Below, piece after piece: positions 18,101-26,586 of a DNA stretch of 64,000 nucleotides. Each line of letters begins with the position of its first letter. Positions within the stretch are counted from its first letter, which is position 1. The stretch is from NCBI GenBank assembly GCA_934448295.1, contig CAKSEY010000010.1, positions 1 through 64,000 of the forward strand. Reading direction: 5' to 3'. The notes beneath the pieces are model-generated. The model ran no database searches, was not told the origin of the DNA, and saw only the letters and a list, made by a program, of their open reading frames with translations. This DNA comes from an uncultured Oscillospiraceae bacterium (GTDB taxonomy: Bacteria > Bacillota > Clostridia > Oscillospirales > Ruminococcaceae). The translations under genes and the position numbers were made by a program.

Positions 18101-18117
18101 TGGAATCAGGAGGAAAT

Positions 18118-18873
18118 ATGCAGAAACACCTTCTCCACCCGGCGCAGATCGCCGTCATGATATTTGCGGCGGGGCTTCTCGCGTGGTTCTGCCTGCCGGG
18201 ATTCTTCAACGCGGGTACCTTTCTGGGAGTTGTCCTCAGCCTGCTGATAGGTCTGTGCGCGGGGTTCGCAAAGCAGCTCTGGCGGCTGCTGAAATGGCTC
18301 TGGGCGCGGGTTCCCGGGAGGATATCCCTGTGCGTTCTGGGGGCGGCGGTCGCCGGATTTCTGGGCTTCTGCGGCTATAACGGCGCGATGATGGCGCGGT
18401 ATGCTGATGTTCCGCTGGAGCAGGTCAACTGCGTGATGATACTCGGCTGCCAGGTGAAGTGGGAGGAGCCAGGCGGGGAGCTGCTCGGCAGGCTCAGCGC
18501 GGCGCTCCCGCTTATCGTGGAGCACCAGGACGTTCCGGTGATAGTGACCGGAGGTCAGGGCAGGGGGGAGAACATCTCCGAAGCGGAGTGCATGAAGCGG
18601 TGGCTGATTTCCCAGGGAGTTCAGGAGAGCCGCATTTACACGGAATCCGGGTCGGAATCCACCGCGCAGAATTTCACATATTCCGCGCCGATACTGGAAC
18701 AGCTCGGTATCTCGGACGGTATCGCGGTGGTCACCAACGATTTCCACCAGTACCGCGCGGAGCTTTACGCAGAGCGGCTGGGGCTTTCCACGGGGCATTA
18801 TTCCTCGAAAACACGGGCGCTGGTGTTCCCGAATTATCTGATACGCGAACTGGCGGCGCTGTTCTTCGTGTGA
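18118..18873 (+). CDS. YdcF/SanA family membrane protein (DUF218)
   Basis: 251 residues. The first 90 hold about three hydrophobic segments with an Arg-rich connecting loop. The DUF218 domain follows with MILGCQVKWEEPGGELLGRL, VIVTGGQGRGENISEAECM and VTNDFHQYRAELYAERLG. Members of this family are membrane-associated and linked to envelope integrity or vancomycin sensitivity, with no firmly known reaction here. The ATG follows CAGGAGGAAAT. Confidence 0.85.
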   Translation: MQKHLLHPAQIAVMIFAAGLLAWFCLPGFFNAGTFLGVVLSLLIGLCAGFAKQLWRLLKWLWARVPGRISLCVLGAAVAGFLGFCGYNGAMMARYADVPLEQVNCVMILGCQVKWEEPGGELLGRLSAALPLIVEHQDVPVIVTGGQGRGENISEAECMKRWLISQGVQESRIYTESGSESTAQNFTYSAPILEQLGISDGIAVVTNDFHQYRAELYAERLGLSTGHYSSKTRALVFPNYLIRELAALFFV

Positions 18874-18903
18874 GAGCGGCGCCCTTATTTTTGCAATTTT
18901 CTA

Positions 18904-18932
18904 TTGAAAAAACGCGCTTTCTGTGGTATAAT
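18904..18932 (+). promoter_or_regulatory. promoter of the dnaD-dnaI pair
   Basis: TTGAAA (18904-18909), 17 bases, TATAAT (18927-18932), followed by a leader of about 65 bases to the dnaD-like gene. Confidence 0.75.
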
Positions 18933-19004
18933 ACAATTATACGACTGTTACGACTATTGAACATATTTCGGCTGATGGAAGCCGATTCAGGATAAGGTGA
19001 GCAG

Positions 19005-20003
19005 ATGAACTATTCCCTTGACGCAGGAGCATGGAACAGCGTTTTCGCCGTTCCGTCCAGCGTTGTCGATAAGTATATAAAACTGGCGGACGGCGCCAGC
19101 CTTAAGCTGCTGCTGTTCCTGCTGAGACACGGCGGCGAGAGCTTCACGGAGGATCAGCTCCGGAATTCCCTTGGCATAAAGGAAAACGGGGAGCTGGAGG
19201 ACGCGGCGATGTTCTGGTTCCAGCGGGGGATAATCCGCATGGACGAGGGCGAGCTGAAGCCCATGGACATCTCACAGGAAGTCCTTCCGGAGGTGGCGGC
19301 GGAGCAGGAGACCGAGCCGCAGCGCTCAAGCGTGCGCAGGGTCTCGCAGAACACCGGGGCGGCGATATACACTTCCGGGGATATCGCAAAGCGCCAGCAG
19401 ACCGACCCGGCGGTAAGGCTTTTGTTCAGCGAAGCCGAGCAGATCTACGGCAGACCGCTGCGAAATCCGGAACAGCGCCTGCTGCTCCAGATAACGGATT
19501 TTTACGGAATCCCGGCGGAGGTGGCGGTCATGCTGCTGAAATACTGCTTCCGCATTGAAAAGACCACCCCGAGCTACATAACCCGCACCGCCGAGGACTG
19601 GGCGGAAAACAATATCCGCACCGTCGACGAGGCTGACGCGCAGCTCCAGAAGCTGGAAAGGCTGACCAGCGTTGAGGAAAAGCTCCGCCGGGCGATGGAG
19701 CTAAAGACCAAGTTCTCCCCGAACCAGATAAGCTACATCAGAACATGGACGGAGGAGTGGGGGTTCAGCGAGGACATGATACTCCTGGCGCACGAAATGA
19801 CCCAGGACAGGATAGGCAGCATGAATTTCAGCTACACCAACGGCATTCTCGAAAACTGGAAGAAGGACGGGGTTTATTCCACGGACGAGGCTAACCGCAA
19901 GGCGCAGGAGTTCAGCGGGAAATTCAAGAGCAAGAAGCAGAGCAGTTCAAATAAAAGCGATATTGACGACCTGATGGACGAAATCCGCAGACAATATCAG
20001 TGA
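19005..20003 (+). CDS. DnaD-domain primosomal protein
   Basis: 332 residues. The N-terminal third resembles the winged-helix part of DnaD (SVVDKYIKLADGASLKLLLFLLRHGG). Two DnaD_2-type domains follow, at about 130-205 (SEAEQIYGRPLRNPEQRLLLQITDFYGIP) and 230-300 (FSPNQISYIRTWTEEWGFSEDMILLA). These proteins remodel DNA during primosome assembly and help load the DnaB helicase. It is paired with a DnaI-like loader 19 bases downstream. Confidence 0.88.
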   Translation: MNYSLDAGAWNSVFAVPSSVVDKYIKLADGASLKLLLFLLRHGGESFTEDQLRNSLGIKENGELEDAAMFWFQRGIIRMDEGELKPMDISQEVLPEVAAEQETEPQRSSVRRVSQNTGAAIYTSGDIAKRQQTDPAVRLLFSEAEQIYGRPLRNPEQRLLLQITDFYGIPAEVAVMLLKYCFRIEKTTPSYITRTAEDWAENNIRTVDEADAQLQKLERLTSVEEKLRRAMELKTKFSPNQISYIRTWTEEWGFSEDMILLAHEMTQDRIGSMNFSYTNGILENWKKDGVYSTDEANRKAQEFSGKFKSKKQSSSNKSDIDDLMDEIRRQYQ

Positions 20004-20022
20004 CCGGAGGTGACAAGCGGAA

Positions 20023-20991
20023 ATGAACGACCAGTTTTTCAGCGAGGCGATGGACAGGCTCAACGAGCGCCGCAATGAAAATCAGCGGCTCCTTGAGCAG
20101 CGCCGCGAGGAAATCTATACCAAGCTTCCGGAATACCGCGAGCTTTCATTGTGCCTGGCGGAAACGGGCAGAAAGCTCATTTCCATTGTCATGCAGGGCG
20201 GAGATACCGCAGAGAAGGTCAAGGAGCTGGAGCGGCAGAATCTGGCGACCAGCGGAGCCATGAAGCAGCTTCTTACTGCGGCGGGCTACCCGGAGGATTA
20301 CCTCCAGCCGATATACACCTGCCCCAAGTGCAAGGACAAGGGCACCGTAAACGGCAAGTGGTGCGGCTGCTTCCGGCGGCTTATGCTGGAGGCTGCGGCG
20401 CGGGAGCTCAACCAGAATTCTCCGCTGGAGCTTTCTACGTTTGAAACGTTCAGGCTGGAATTCTATCCGGAGCTTATCGACCCGCAGTTCCATGTTTCAC
20501 AGCGGCAGGTAATGCAGCGAAATCTGGAATACTGCGAAAAATACGCGAAGGAGTTCACGACAAAAAGCGACAGCATATTGATGTACGGCAGCCCTGGACT
20601 TGGCAAGACCCATCTGTCGCTTGCGATAGCCTCTGTTGTGCTTGAGCGGGGATACAGCGTGATATATGCGTCGCTCCCCCAGCTTCTGAGGATAATCGAG
20701 GCGGAAACCTTCGGGCGCTCAGACAAGGATTCCTTTTCGTCCGTCAGCGAATGCGACCTGCTGATAATCGACGACCTGGGCGCGGAGATGTCCAAGGAGT
20801 TCAACGCTTCAATGATATACGAAATCGTTAACAGCAGGATATGCCGGGGACTGCCGATGATAGTCAGCACGAATTACAACCCCGAGAAGCTTGAAGCTTA
20901 CTATTCGGATAAGCTGTGCTCGCGGCTTAAAAGCATGCATTTCCTTGGCTTCTGCGGCAACGATATCCGCAGGATCCTGAAGAAAAAGTGA
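20023..20991 (+). CDS. DnaC/DnaI-like helicase loader ATPase
   Basis: 322 residues. An N-terminal helical part is followed by a zinc-binding motif CPKCKDKGTVNGKWCGC (about 103-119) and an AAA+ ATPase domain. Walker A is GSPGLGKTHLS, Walker B LLIIDDLGAE, and the sensor region is MIVSTNYNPEKL. It should load the DnaB helicase encoded at 8981 together with the DnaD-like protein. IstB transposase helpers share the fold, but the neighbouring dnaD and zinc motif favour DnaI. Confidence 0.9.
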   Translation: MNDQFFSEAMDRLNERRNENQRLLEQRREEIYTKLPEYRELSLCLAETGRKLISIVMQGGDTAEKVKELERQNLATSGAMKQLLTAAGYPEDYLQPIYTCPKCKDKGTVNGKWCGCFRRLMLEAAARELNQNSPLELSTFETFRLEFYPELIDPQFHVSQRQVMQRNLEYCEKYAKEFTTKSDSILMYGSPGLGKTHLSLAIASVVLERGYSVIYASLPQLLRIIEAETFGRSDKDSFSSVSECDLLIIDDLGAEMSKEFNASMIYEIVNSRICRGLPMIVSTNYNPEKLEAYYSDKLCSRLKSMHFLGFCGNDIRRILKKK

Positions 20992-21049
20992 CAGGTACTC
21001 ATACTGCTGTATGGCAGTTATATAGAATCAAATGTGGAGGTAACTGAAC

Positions 21050-22135
21050 ATGGGAAAACTCAGAGTTGGAATGCTCACAAGCGGCGGCGACTGCCCCGGA
21101 CTCAACGCGACCATCAGAGGCGCCGCAAAGGCTATATACGAGGCCTTCGGCGAGGATAAGGTGGAGATCGTCGGGATACACGACGGCTACCACGGACTTA
21201 TTCACGGCGTGTATAAAAGCATGCAGCCGTCCGATTTCTCGGGAATTCTCACCCAGGGCGGCACTATTCTCGGAACCAAGCGCACCCCCTTTAAGATGAT
21301 GCAGATAATCGAGGACGACAAGGTAGACAAGGTCAAGGAGATGAAGTCCACCTACAAGGATTTAAAGCTCGACTGCCTGTTCACCCTCGGCGGCAACGGC
21401 ACCCACAAGACCGCCAATATGCTGTCCGAGGAGGGTCTGAACGTTATCGGGCTGCCCAAGACCATCGACAACGATATTTTCGGCACGGACGTTACCTTCG
21501 GCTTCCACTCTGCGGTGGATATCGGCACCGAGGTCATTGACCGCATACACACCACTGCGAACTCCCACAGCCGCGTTATGGTCATTGAGATAATGGGCAA
21601 CAAGGCGGGCTGGCTCACGCTTTACAGCGGACTTGCAGGCGGCGCGGACATAATCCTCCTGCCGGAGATACCCTACGACATCAACAAGGTGGCTCAGGCG
21701 TGCCAGAAGCGCGCCGACGCAGGCAGGAACTTCTCTATCCTCGCGGTTGCAGAGGGCTGCTACGACATTGAGGAGGCAAAGCTCAAGAAAAAGGAGCGCG
21801 CCCGTCTGCGCGCAGAGGCGGGACTTACCACCGCGACCGCGCGTATCGCAAAGAATATTCAGGACATGACCGGGCTGGAGACGCGCACGGTGGTTCCGGG
21901 GCATATGCTCCGCGGCGGCAGCCCGTCCGCATACGACAGGATACTTGCAACGCAGTTCGGCGCACACGCAGCGCAGCTCCTGAAGGACGGCAAGTTCGGC
22001 TACACGGTTGCAATGGTCGATGGAAAAATCACTGAAAATCCCCTCGGCGACGTTGCAATGAAAACCAAGTTCGTCCCGGTTGACTGCAAGATGGTAAAGA
22101 CCGCAAAGGATATCGGGATCTCCTTCGGCGACTAA
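21050..22135 (+). CDS. pfkA: 6-phosphofructokinase, ATP-type residues
   Basis: 361 residues of the PfkA family. The phosphoryl-donor loop reads GGNGTHKT, where glycine occupies the position that is Gly in ATP-dependent and Asp in PPi-dependent enzymes. PKTIDND carries the catalytic Asp but has Lys at the preceding discriminating position. This Gly plus Lys pairing is known from group III, Streptomyces-type ATP enzymes. MLTSGGDCPGLN and IEIMGNKAGW are the substrate loops. It catalyses the committing step of glycolysis. GTGGAGG precedes the ATG. Confidence 0.9.
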   Translation: MGKLRVGMLTSGGDCPGLNATIRGAAKAIYEAFGEDKVEIVGIHDGYHGLIHGVYKSMQPSDFSGILTQGGTILGTKRTPFKMMQIIEDDKVDKVKEMKSTYKDLKLDCLFTLGGNGTHKTANMLSEEGLNVIGLPKTIDNDIFGTDVTFGFHSAVDIGTEVIDRIHTTANSHSRVMVIEIMGNKAGWLTLYSGLAGGADIILLPEIPYDINKVAQACQKRADAGRNFSILAVAEGCYDIEEAKLKKKERARLRAEAGLTTATARIAKNIQDMTGLETRTVVPGHMLRGGSPSAYDRILATQFGAHAAQLLKDGKFGYTVAMVDGKITENPLGDVAMKTKFVPVDCKMVKTAKDIGISFGD

Positions 22136-22154
22136 AGCTTTTCACATATATCAT

Positions 22155-22183
22155 AAAAGGACAGAGTTTTTCTGTCCTTTTTT
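22155..22183 (+). terminator. rho-independent terminator after pfkA
   Basis: AAAAGGACAGA (22155-22165) pairs perfectly with TCTGTCCTTTT (22171-22181), ending in an uninterrupted T-run through 22183. Confidence 0.9.
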
Positions 22184-22197
22184 GTTTAATACGGCTA

Positions 22198-22226
22198 TTG
22201 AATATTATTGTAGAATATGCTAAAAT
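22198..22226 (+). promoter_or_regulatory. promoter of the second phosphofructokinase gene
   Basis: TTGAAT (22198-22203), 17 bases, TAAAAT (22221-22226). With the terminator just upstream, the two phosphofructokinase genes are separate transcription units. Confidence 0.65.
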
Positions 22227-22266
22227 TATATCATGATTTACCCAACGATTATTTGGAGGACACATC

Positions 22267-23475
22267 ATGTTTAATATAGCAGTTGCGCAGTCCGGCGGTC
22301 CTACCGCTGCAATAAACGCAAGCCTTACCGGAGTTTTCAACGGCGCCGAGCAGGAAGCGCAGGTCGACGAGATATACGGCGCTGAAAACGGCATCGAGGG
22401 AATAATCGGCGACCGCCTGCTGAATCTCCGCAGTATTCTGATGGACGAGCACGACAAGCAGCTCCTGATGACAACGCCGTCGACCATACTCGGTTCCTGC
22501 CGCTTCAAGCTGAAGGACTGGCACGAGGACGACAGCGACTACCGCAAAATAGCCGAGACGTTCAGCCGGCACAATATCCGCGCTTTTTTCTATATCGGCG
22601 GCAACGATTCCATGGACACCGTAATGAAGCTGCACAGCTATTTCACCGAAAAGGGGATAGACGTTAAGGTGGTGGGAGTCCCCAAGACCATCGACAACGA
22701 CGTTACCGAAACCGACCACACCCCGGGATTCGGCTCGGCGGCGAAATACGTTGCGGCGACCCTCCAGGAGATAATCCGCGACAGCCGCGTTTATTCGATA
22801 CCGTCCGTTACCATCGTTGAGATCATGGGGCGTGACGCGGGCTGGCTGGCGGCGAGTTCCTGCGTGCTGCGGGCGAACGGCGAACCCGCGCCGCACCTCA
22901 TCTATCTGCCGGAGGGCGAGTTCTCCCCGGAGAAGTACCTCGGCGACGTTAAGCGGGCGCAGCTCCGCTATAAGGCGGTAATTGTCGCAGTATCCGAGGG
23001 CGTGAGCGCAGGCAGCGGAGTTTCCTCCGAGATTGTGGACGCGTTCGGGCACAAGTACCTTTCCGGTATCGGCAAGTGGCTGGAGGAGTACACCAAGGAT
23101 CATATAGGCTGCAAGGTGCGTTCAATAGAGCTCAATGTAATGCAGCGGTGCAGCTCTCACATTGCCTCGCTGACCGACCTGCTTGAAGCCGAGCGTATCG
23201 GCAGGGAGGCGGTGAGATCCGCGCTGGTATACGGCGCAAGCGGCGTGATGATGTGCTTCCACAGGCTTAGCAACAACCCCTACCGCGTTGAGATAACTAC
23301 CGCCGACATAACCAAGATCGCCAACCAGGAGAAGAAATTCCCCCGGGAGTGGATAAACCAGGAGGGCAACAACGTAACAGTTGACGCGCTGAATTACTTC
23401 CTGCCGCTTATCCAGGGCGAGCCAAAGCTGGAGTACCGCAACGGTATCCCGATCCATTTCCGCTTAGACCAGTAA
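22267..23475 (+). CDS. pfp: diphosphate-type 6-phosphofructokinase
   Basis: 402 residues. The donor loop reads GGNDSMDT, with Asp at the position that selects pyrophosphate over ATP, and PKTIDND has Lys. MFNIAVAQSGGPTAAINASL, IVEIMGRDAGWLAASS and the C-terminal receptor segments are intact. PPi-dependent enzymes act reversibly in glycolysis and gluconeogenesis, saving ATP in anaerobes. The length fits clostridial PFPs of about 400 residues. GGAGGACACATC precedes the ATG. Confidence 0.88.
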   Translation: MFNIAVAQSGGPTAAINASLTGVFNGAEQEAQVDEIYGAENGIEGIIGDRLLNLRSILMDEHDKQLLMTTPSTILGSCRFKLKDWHEDDSDYRKIAETFSRHNIRAFFYIGGNDSMDTVMKLHSYFTEKGIDVKVVGVPKTIDNDVTETDHTPGFGSAAKYVAATLQEIIRDSRVYSIPSVTIVEIMGRDAGWLAASSCVLRANGEPAPHLIYLPEGEFSPEKYLGDVKRAQLRYKAVIVAVSEGVSAGSGVSSEIVDAFGHKYLSGIGKWLEEYTKDHIGCKVRSIELNVMQRCSSHIASLTDLLEAERIGREAVRSALVYGASGVMMCFHRLSNNPYRVEITTADITKIANQEKKFPREWINQEGNNVTVDALNYFLPLIQGEPKLEYRNGIPIHFRLDQ

Positions 23476-23527
23476 CTTCAGGCCAGTAAACTTCATGATA
23501 GAAAAAGCCGCTCCCTCCAAAGCGGCG

Positions 23528-23556
23528 CAGGCTGCCGGAATCCGGCAGCCTGTTTT
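23528..23556 (+). terminator. terminator after pfp
   Basis: CAGGCTGCCGG (23528-23538) pairs with CCGGCAGCCTG (23542-23552), loop AAT, followed by TTTT. Confidence 0.85.
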
Positions 23557-23571
23557 ATCATATAGCAGAAA

Positions 23572-23600
23572 TGCCGCCCCTTTCGGAGCGGCACTTTTTT
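23572..23600. terminator. second hairpin between convergent genes
   Basis: TGCCGC (23572-23577) pairs with GCGGCA (23588-23593), with partial pairing inside, followed by CTTTTTT on the plus strand. It insulates pfp from the convergent minus-strand genes. Confidence 0.7.
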
Positions 23601-23781
23601 ATTTGGTGTGATTAAGGTTGAAGTTGCAGTTTTCGTGGAACCGCTTGCTCTCCTTAGCGCCCTTTCCCGATTTTCTGTCGTCGGGGTGAAGTTCGGAGCG
23701 GAGCTCGATGTCCTTTTCGGATTTTCCGCCGCGGACAAGGTCGGCGTCCTGCTTCATGGTGTGAGTCTTTTTTTCACTCAT
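23599..23781 (-). CDS. small hydrophilic protein of unknown function
   Basis: 60 residues, strongly charged, with no transmembrane segment or recognised domain (it begins MSEKKTHTMKQDADLVRGGK). The ATG has only a weak GGTGGC ribosome site. It lies 18 bases downstream of gdhA on the same strand, and its stop codon abuts the terminator. Location and composition are compatible with a real small gene, but I cannot assign a function. Confidence 0.45.
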   Translation of the reverse strand: MSEKKTHTMKQDADLVRGGKSEKDIELRSELHPDDRKSGKGAKESKRFHENCNFNLNHTK

Positions 23782-23799
23782 AGCGCCACCGGCTCTGCA

Positions 23800-25152
23800 T
23801 TAAACGCAGCCCTGAGCCTTCATAGCCTCTGCAACCTTCAGGAAGCCTGCGATGTTAGCGCCTGCCATGTAGTTGCCGGGCATGCCGTACTCCTTGGCAG
23901 CGTCGTCGCAGCTCTTGAAGATGGAAACCATGATGTCGTGGAGCTTGCTGTCAACCTCGTCGAAGGTCCAGCTGTATCTGATGGAGTTCTGGCTCATCTC
24001 AAGACCGGATGTAGCTACGCCGCCTGCGTTTGCAGCCTTTGCGGGACCGTAGAGCATCTTGTTTGCGAAGTAAACTTCGATAGCCTCGGGGGTAGAAGGC
24101 ATATTAGCGCCCTCTGCAACAGCGTATACGCCGTTCTCGGCGAGGTTCTTGGCGAAGTCGCCGTTGATCTCGTTCTGTGTAGCGCAGGGGAGCGCGATGT
24201 CAGCCTTGATCTTAGCGCCCCAAACGCTGCCGTCGTGGTACTCAGCGTTCTTGTGGGAGGTTCTGCCGACATACTCCTTGATCCTGCCGCGCTCAACTTC
24301 CTTGATCTGCTTAACAACATCAAGGTCGATCCCGTCCGGATCGTAGATGTAGCCGTTGGAGTCGGAAACGGTAACTACCTTAGCGCCGAGCTCGGTAGCC
24401 TTCTTGGTTGCGTAGATAGCAACGTTGCCGGAACCGGAAATGATAACGGTCTGATCCTTGAAGCTCTTGCCGTTTGCCTTGAGCATCTCGTCTGTGAAGT
24501 AGCAGAGACCGAAGCCGGTAGCCTCAGTTCTTGCGAGGGAGCCGCCGTATGTAAGTCCCTTGCCGGTGAGAACGCCGGAGAACTCGTCGCGGATCCTCTT
24601 GTACTGACCGAACATATAGCCGATCTCGCGTCCGCCTGTGCCGATATCGCCTGCGGGAACGTCGCAGTCAGGGCCGATGTGTCTGCAAAGCTCAGTCATG
24701 AAGCTCTGGCAGAAACGCATAACCTCTCCGTCGGACTTGCCCTTGGGGTCGAAGTCGGAACCGCCCTTGCCGCCGCCCATGGGGAGAGTGGTCAGGGAGT
24801 TCTTGAAGATCTGCTCGAAGCCGAGGAACTTGATGATACCGATATATACGGAGGGGTGGAGTCTGATACCGCCCTTGTACGGGCCGATAGCGGAGTTGAA
24901 CTGGATACGGAAGCCTCTGTTTACCTGTACCTTGCCGTTGTCGTCTACCCACGGAACGCGGAAGATGATCTGTCTCTCCGGCTCAACGATCCTGTCGAAT
25001 ACGCCTGCTTCTACGAGGTCGGGTCTCTTTTCAGCGACCGGCTGAAGTGTCTCAAAAACCTCTGTAACTGCCTGAATGAACTCCGGCTCGCCGGGATTTC
25101 TCTTCTTTACTGTTTCCAGTAAGTCTGCGAGATATTTGTTAGTTAACGCCAT
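23800..25152 (-). CDS. gdhA: NADP-type glutamate dehydrogenase
   Basis: 450 residues, the typical length for hexameric bacterial GDH. It interconverts 2-oxoglutarate plus ammonium and glutamate. GGIRLHPSVYIG, PMGGGKGGSDFDPKGKSDGE with its substrate lysine, DIGTGGREIGYMFGQYK and the dinucleotide-binding VIISGSGNVAIYA are all visible. The start was set at the ATG at 25150-25152 because AGGAGGTT lies eight bases upstream; an in-frame extension to 25233 lacks a ribosome site and would overlap the promoter region. Confidence 0.95.
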   Translation of the reverse strand: MALTNKYLADLLETVKKRNPGEPEFIQAVTEVFETLQPVAEKRPDLVEAGVFDRIVEPERQIIFRVPWVDDNGKVQVNRGFRIQFNSAIGPYKGGIRLHPSVYIGIIKFLGFEQIFKNSLTTLPMGGGKGGSDFDPKGKSDGEVMRFCQSFMTELCRHIGPDCDVPAGDIGTGGREIGYMFGQYKRIRDEFSGVLTGKGLTYGGSLARTEATGFGLCYFTDEMLKANGKSFKDQTVIISGSGNVAIYATKKATELGAKVVTVSDSNGYIYDPDGIDLDVVKQIKEVERGRIKEYVGRTSHKNAEYHDGSVWGAKIKADIALPCATQNEINGDFAKNLAENGVYAVAEGANMPSTPEAIEVYFANKMLYGPAKAANAGGVATSGLEMSQNSIRYSWTFDEVDSKLHDIMVSIFKSCDDAAKEYGMPGNYMAGANIAGFLKVAEAMKAQGCV

Positions 25153-25244
25153 TGTTAAGTAACCTCCTGAAAAAATTTCCTCCGCAGGCAAGGCATAAGC
25201 GCCGGAACACCGGAAAATGTGCCGCAGCCCCACGGTCTGTATTC

Positions 25245-25273
25245 ATTATACAACATAGATTCCGATTTTGCAA
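25245..25273 (-). promoter_or_regulatory. promoter of gdhA
   Basis: On the minus strand TTGCAA (25273-25268), 17 bases, TATAAT (25250-25245), about 85 bases before the gdhA start codon. Confidence 0.75.
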
Positions 25274-25629
25274 GATGATTTTGGATTTTTTTCATAAGAT
25301 TTATTCTTTTTGTTCACTTGCAACAATATCTCTGTGCTCTGATTGTGCATATTATATAGATATTCTTACCAAAAAACAGGGGGAGAACAGCGTTTTCTTG
25401 CAAAAACACATGAAAAAAAGGTGCAGTTCCGGCGGGAGGAATTGTGCTGCTGCACAGCCAAAACAGCGGAGCAATGCCGTTTGCGCCGATCGACCTTCAA
25501 ATCCTATCAGTTCGGTATGTGCCGCCGTAATACTCCGCGCGGCTTTATATGAATTATTTCAGAATCAAAGTTTCATTTCCGCCGCTGAATAGCTATATTA
25601 AAATGTATCAAAAAAGTTGAGCATACCTC
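25274..25629. other. intergenic region without recognisable gene
   Basis: About 360 bases between the divergent gdhA and phage-like cassette promoters. Open frames here are short, cysteine-rich and unlike real proteins. I see no RNA family. Confidence 0.5.
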
Positions 25630-25659
25630 TTGACAAATACAAGGTACTTGTGATATAAT
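25630..25659 (+). promoter_or_regulatory. promoter of the phage-like regulatory cassette
   Basis: TTGACA (25630-25635), 18 bases, TATAAT (25654-25659). Confidence 0.75.
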
Positions 25660-25722
25660 CTGTACATAGAAAGTTGAAAGGTGAACACTACGGACCTAAA
25701 CAAATGTAAAGGAGCGATGAAT

Positions 25723-26139
25723 ATGGCAGATGTAATGGGTACGCTTCAGCGGGCGCGGACCCTTGAGCTGGAAGTCCGGATGCAGCTTGAGCATATCGAG
25801 ATGATACACCGTATCGCGAAACGGGTGCGCGAATCGTCGAACTACGCCCGGGAAACGGTGGAAAAGCTTGCGCGGCTTGAGAAGCAGCTTAACGACGCCG
25901 TTGACGAAATGTGCGACGCAAAGCGCGAAGCTCTGCGGTTCGTGAGCTTCCTTTCAGGGGAGGAGCGCAGCGTTGTCGAGGGCTACTACATACTGGCGAA
26001 GAACTGGGATCAGCTCGCGCTTGATCTATATATGAGCGAGCGGAGGGTCTATCTGCTCAGGAAAAGCGGGCTGGCAAAGCTTGTGGACAGGTACGGAGGC
26101 GGCGCCCCGGCGGGTTCGGCGGACGGCGCGAGGATTTAA
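25723..26139 (+). CDS. phage-type sigma-like HTH protein (DUF1492/ArpU-like)
   Basis: 138 residues. The first 80 are predicted helical/coiled coil, followed by a sigma region 4-like helix-turn-helix (ERSVVEGYYILAKNWDQLALDLYMSERRV, in two parts). This arrangement is seen in DUF1492/ArpU-type phage late regulators. The ATG at 25723 was chosen because AAGGAG lies about nine bases upstream; the ATG six bases earlier is too close. Ten bases downstream begins an XRE repressor, followed by an ImmA/IrrE gene. Confidence 0.65.
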   Translation: MADVMGTLQRARTLELEVRMQLEHIEMIHRIAKRVRESSNYARETVEKLARLEKQLNDAVDEMCDAKREALRFVSFLSGEERSVVEGYYILAKNWDQLALDLYMSERRVYLLRKSGLAKLVDRYGGGAPAGSADGARI

Positions 26140-26148
26140 GGAGGTCAT

Positions 26149-26586
26149 ATGGGTATCGGCAGACAGATAAAGGCGCTCCGGGAGCGCGCCGGGCTTACGC
26201 AGGAGGAGCTTGCGCGGCTCGTAAAGGTGACTCCCTCGGCGGTGGGGAACTATGAGCGGGAAATAAGCCACCCGAAGGAGGAGGTGCTCTATCGTATGTT
26301 CACGGCGCTTTCCTGCGAGCCAAACGAGCTTTTTGCGGACTGCTATGACGCGAAGCTCACGCCGGCGCAGGAGCACCTGAAAAAGTATCAGGAGCTGGAC
26401 GACCACGGCAGGGAGCTTGTGGACGCGTGCACCGAGATAGAATACCGCCGCTGCTGCGATGGGCTGGTGCTTGTCGCGGCGCGGAGCTTTGACGGGACGG
26501 TACTCCCGGGGAAGCTCCAGCTGAAGAAAAAGCGCGGTGCGGGCAGCGTGATGGACCTGCCGGATTACAAGGAGGGCGGAAGATGA
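26149..26586 (+). CDS. XRE-family transcriptional regulator (phage-repressor-like)
   Basis: 145 residues. The HTH occupies residues 4-60 (IKALRERAGLTQEELARLVK, then TPSAVGNYERE). The C-terminal part, with HLKKYQELDDHGRELVDACTE, is common in prophage and ICE repressors. An excellent AAGGAGGTCAT site precedes the ATG. Its last four bases overlap the ImmA/IrrE gene, the classic repressor-protease pairing. Confidence 0.85.
   Translation: MGIGRQIKALRERAGLTQEELARLVKVTPSAVGNYEREISHPKEEVLYRMFTALSCEPNELFADCYDAKLTPAQEHLKKYQELDDHGRELVDACTEIEYRRCCDGLVLVAARSFDGTVLPGKLQLKKKRGAGSVMDLPDYKEGGR

Noticed and set aside
23608..25122. 504-codon open frame antisense to gdhA
   Set aside because: Low-complexity Leu/Val/Ala shadow frame; gdhA has full motifs and a ribosome site on the other strand.
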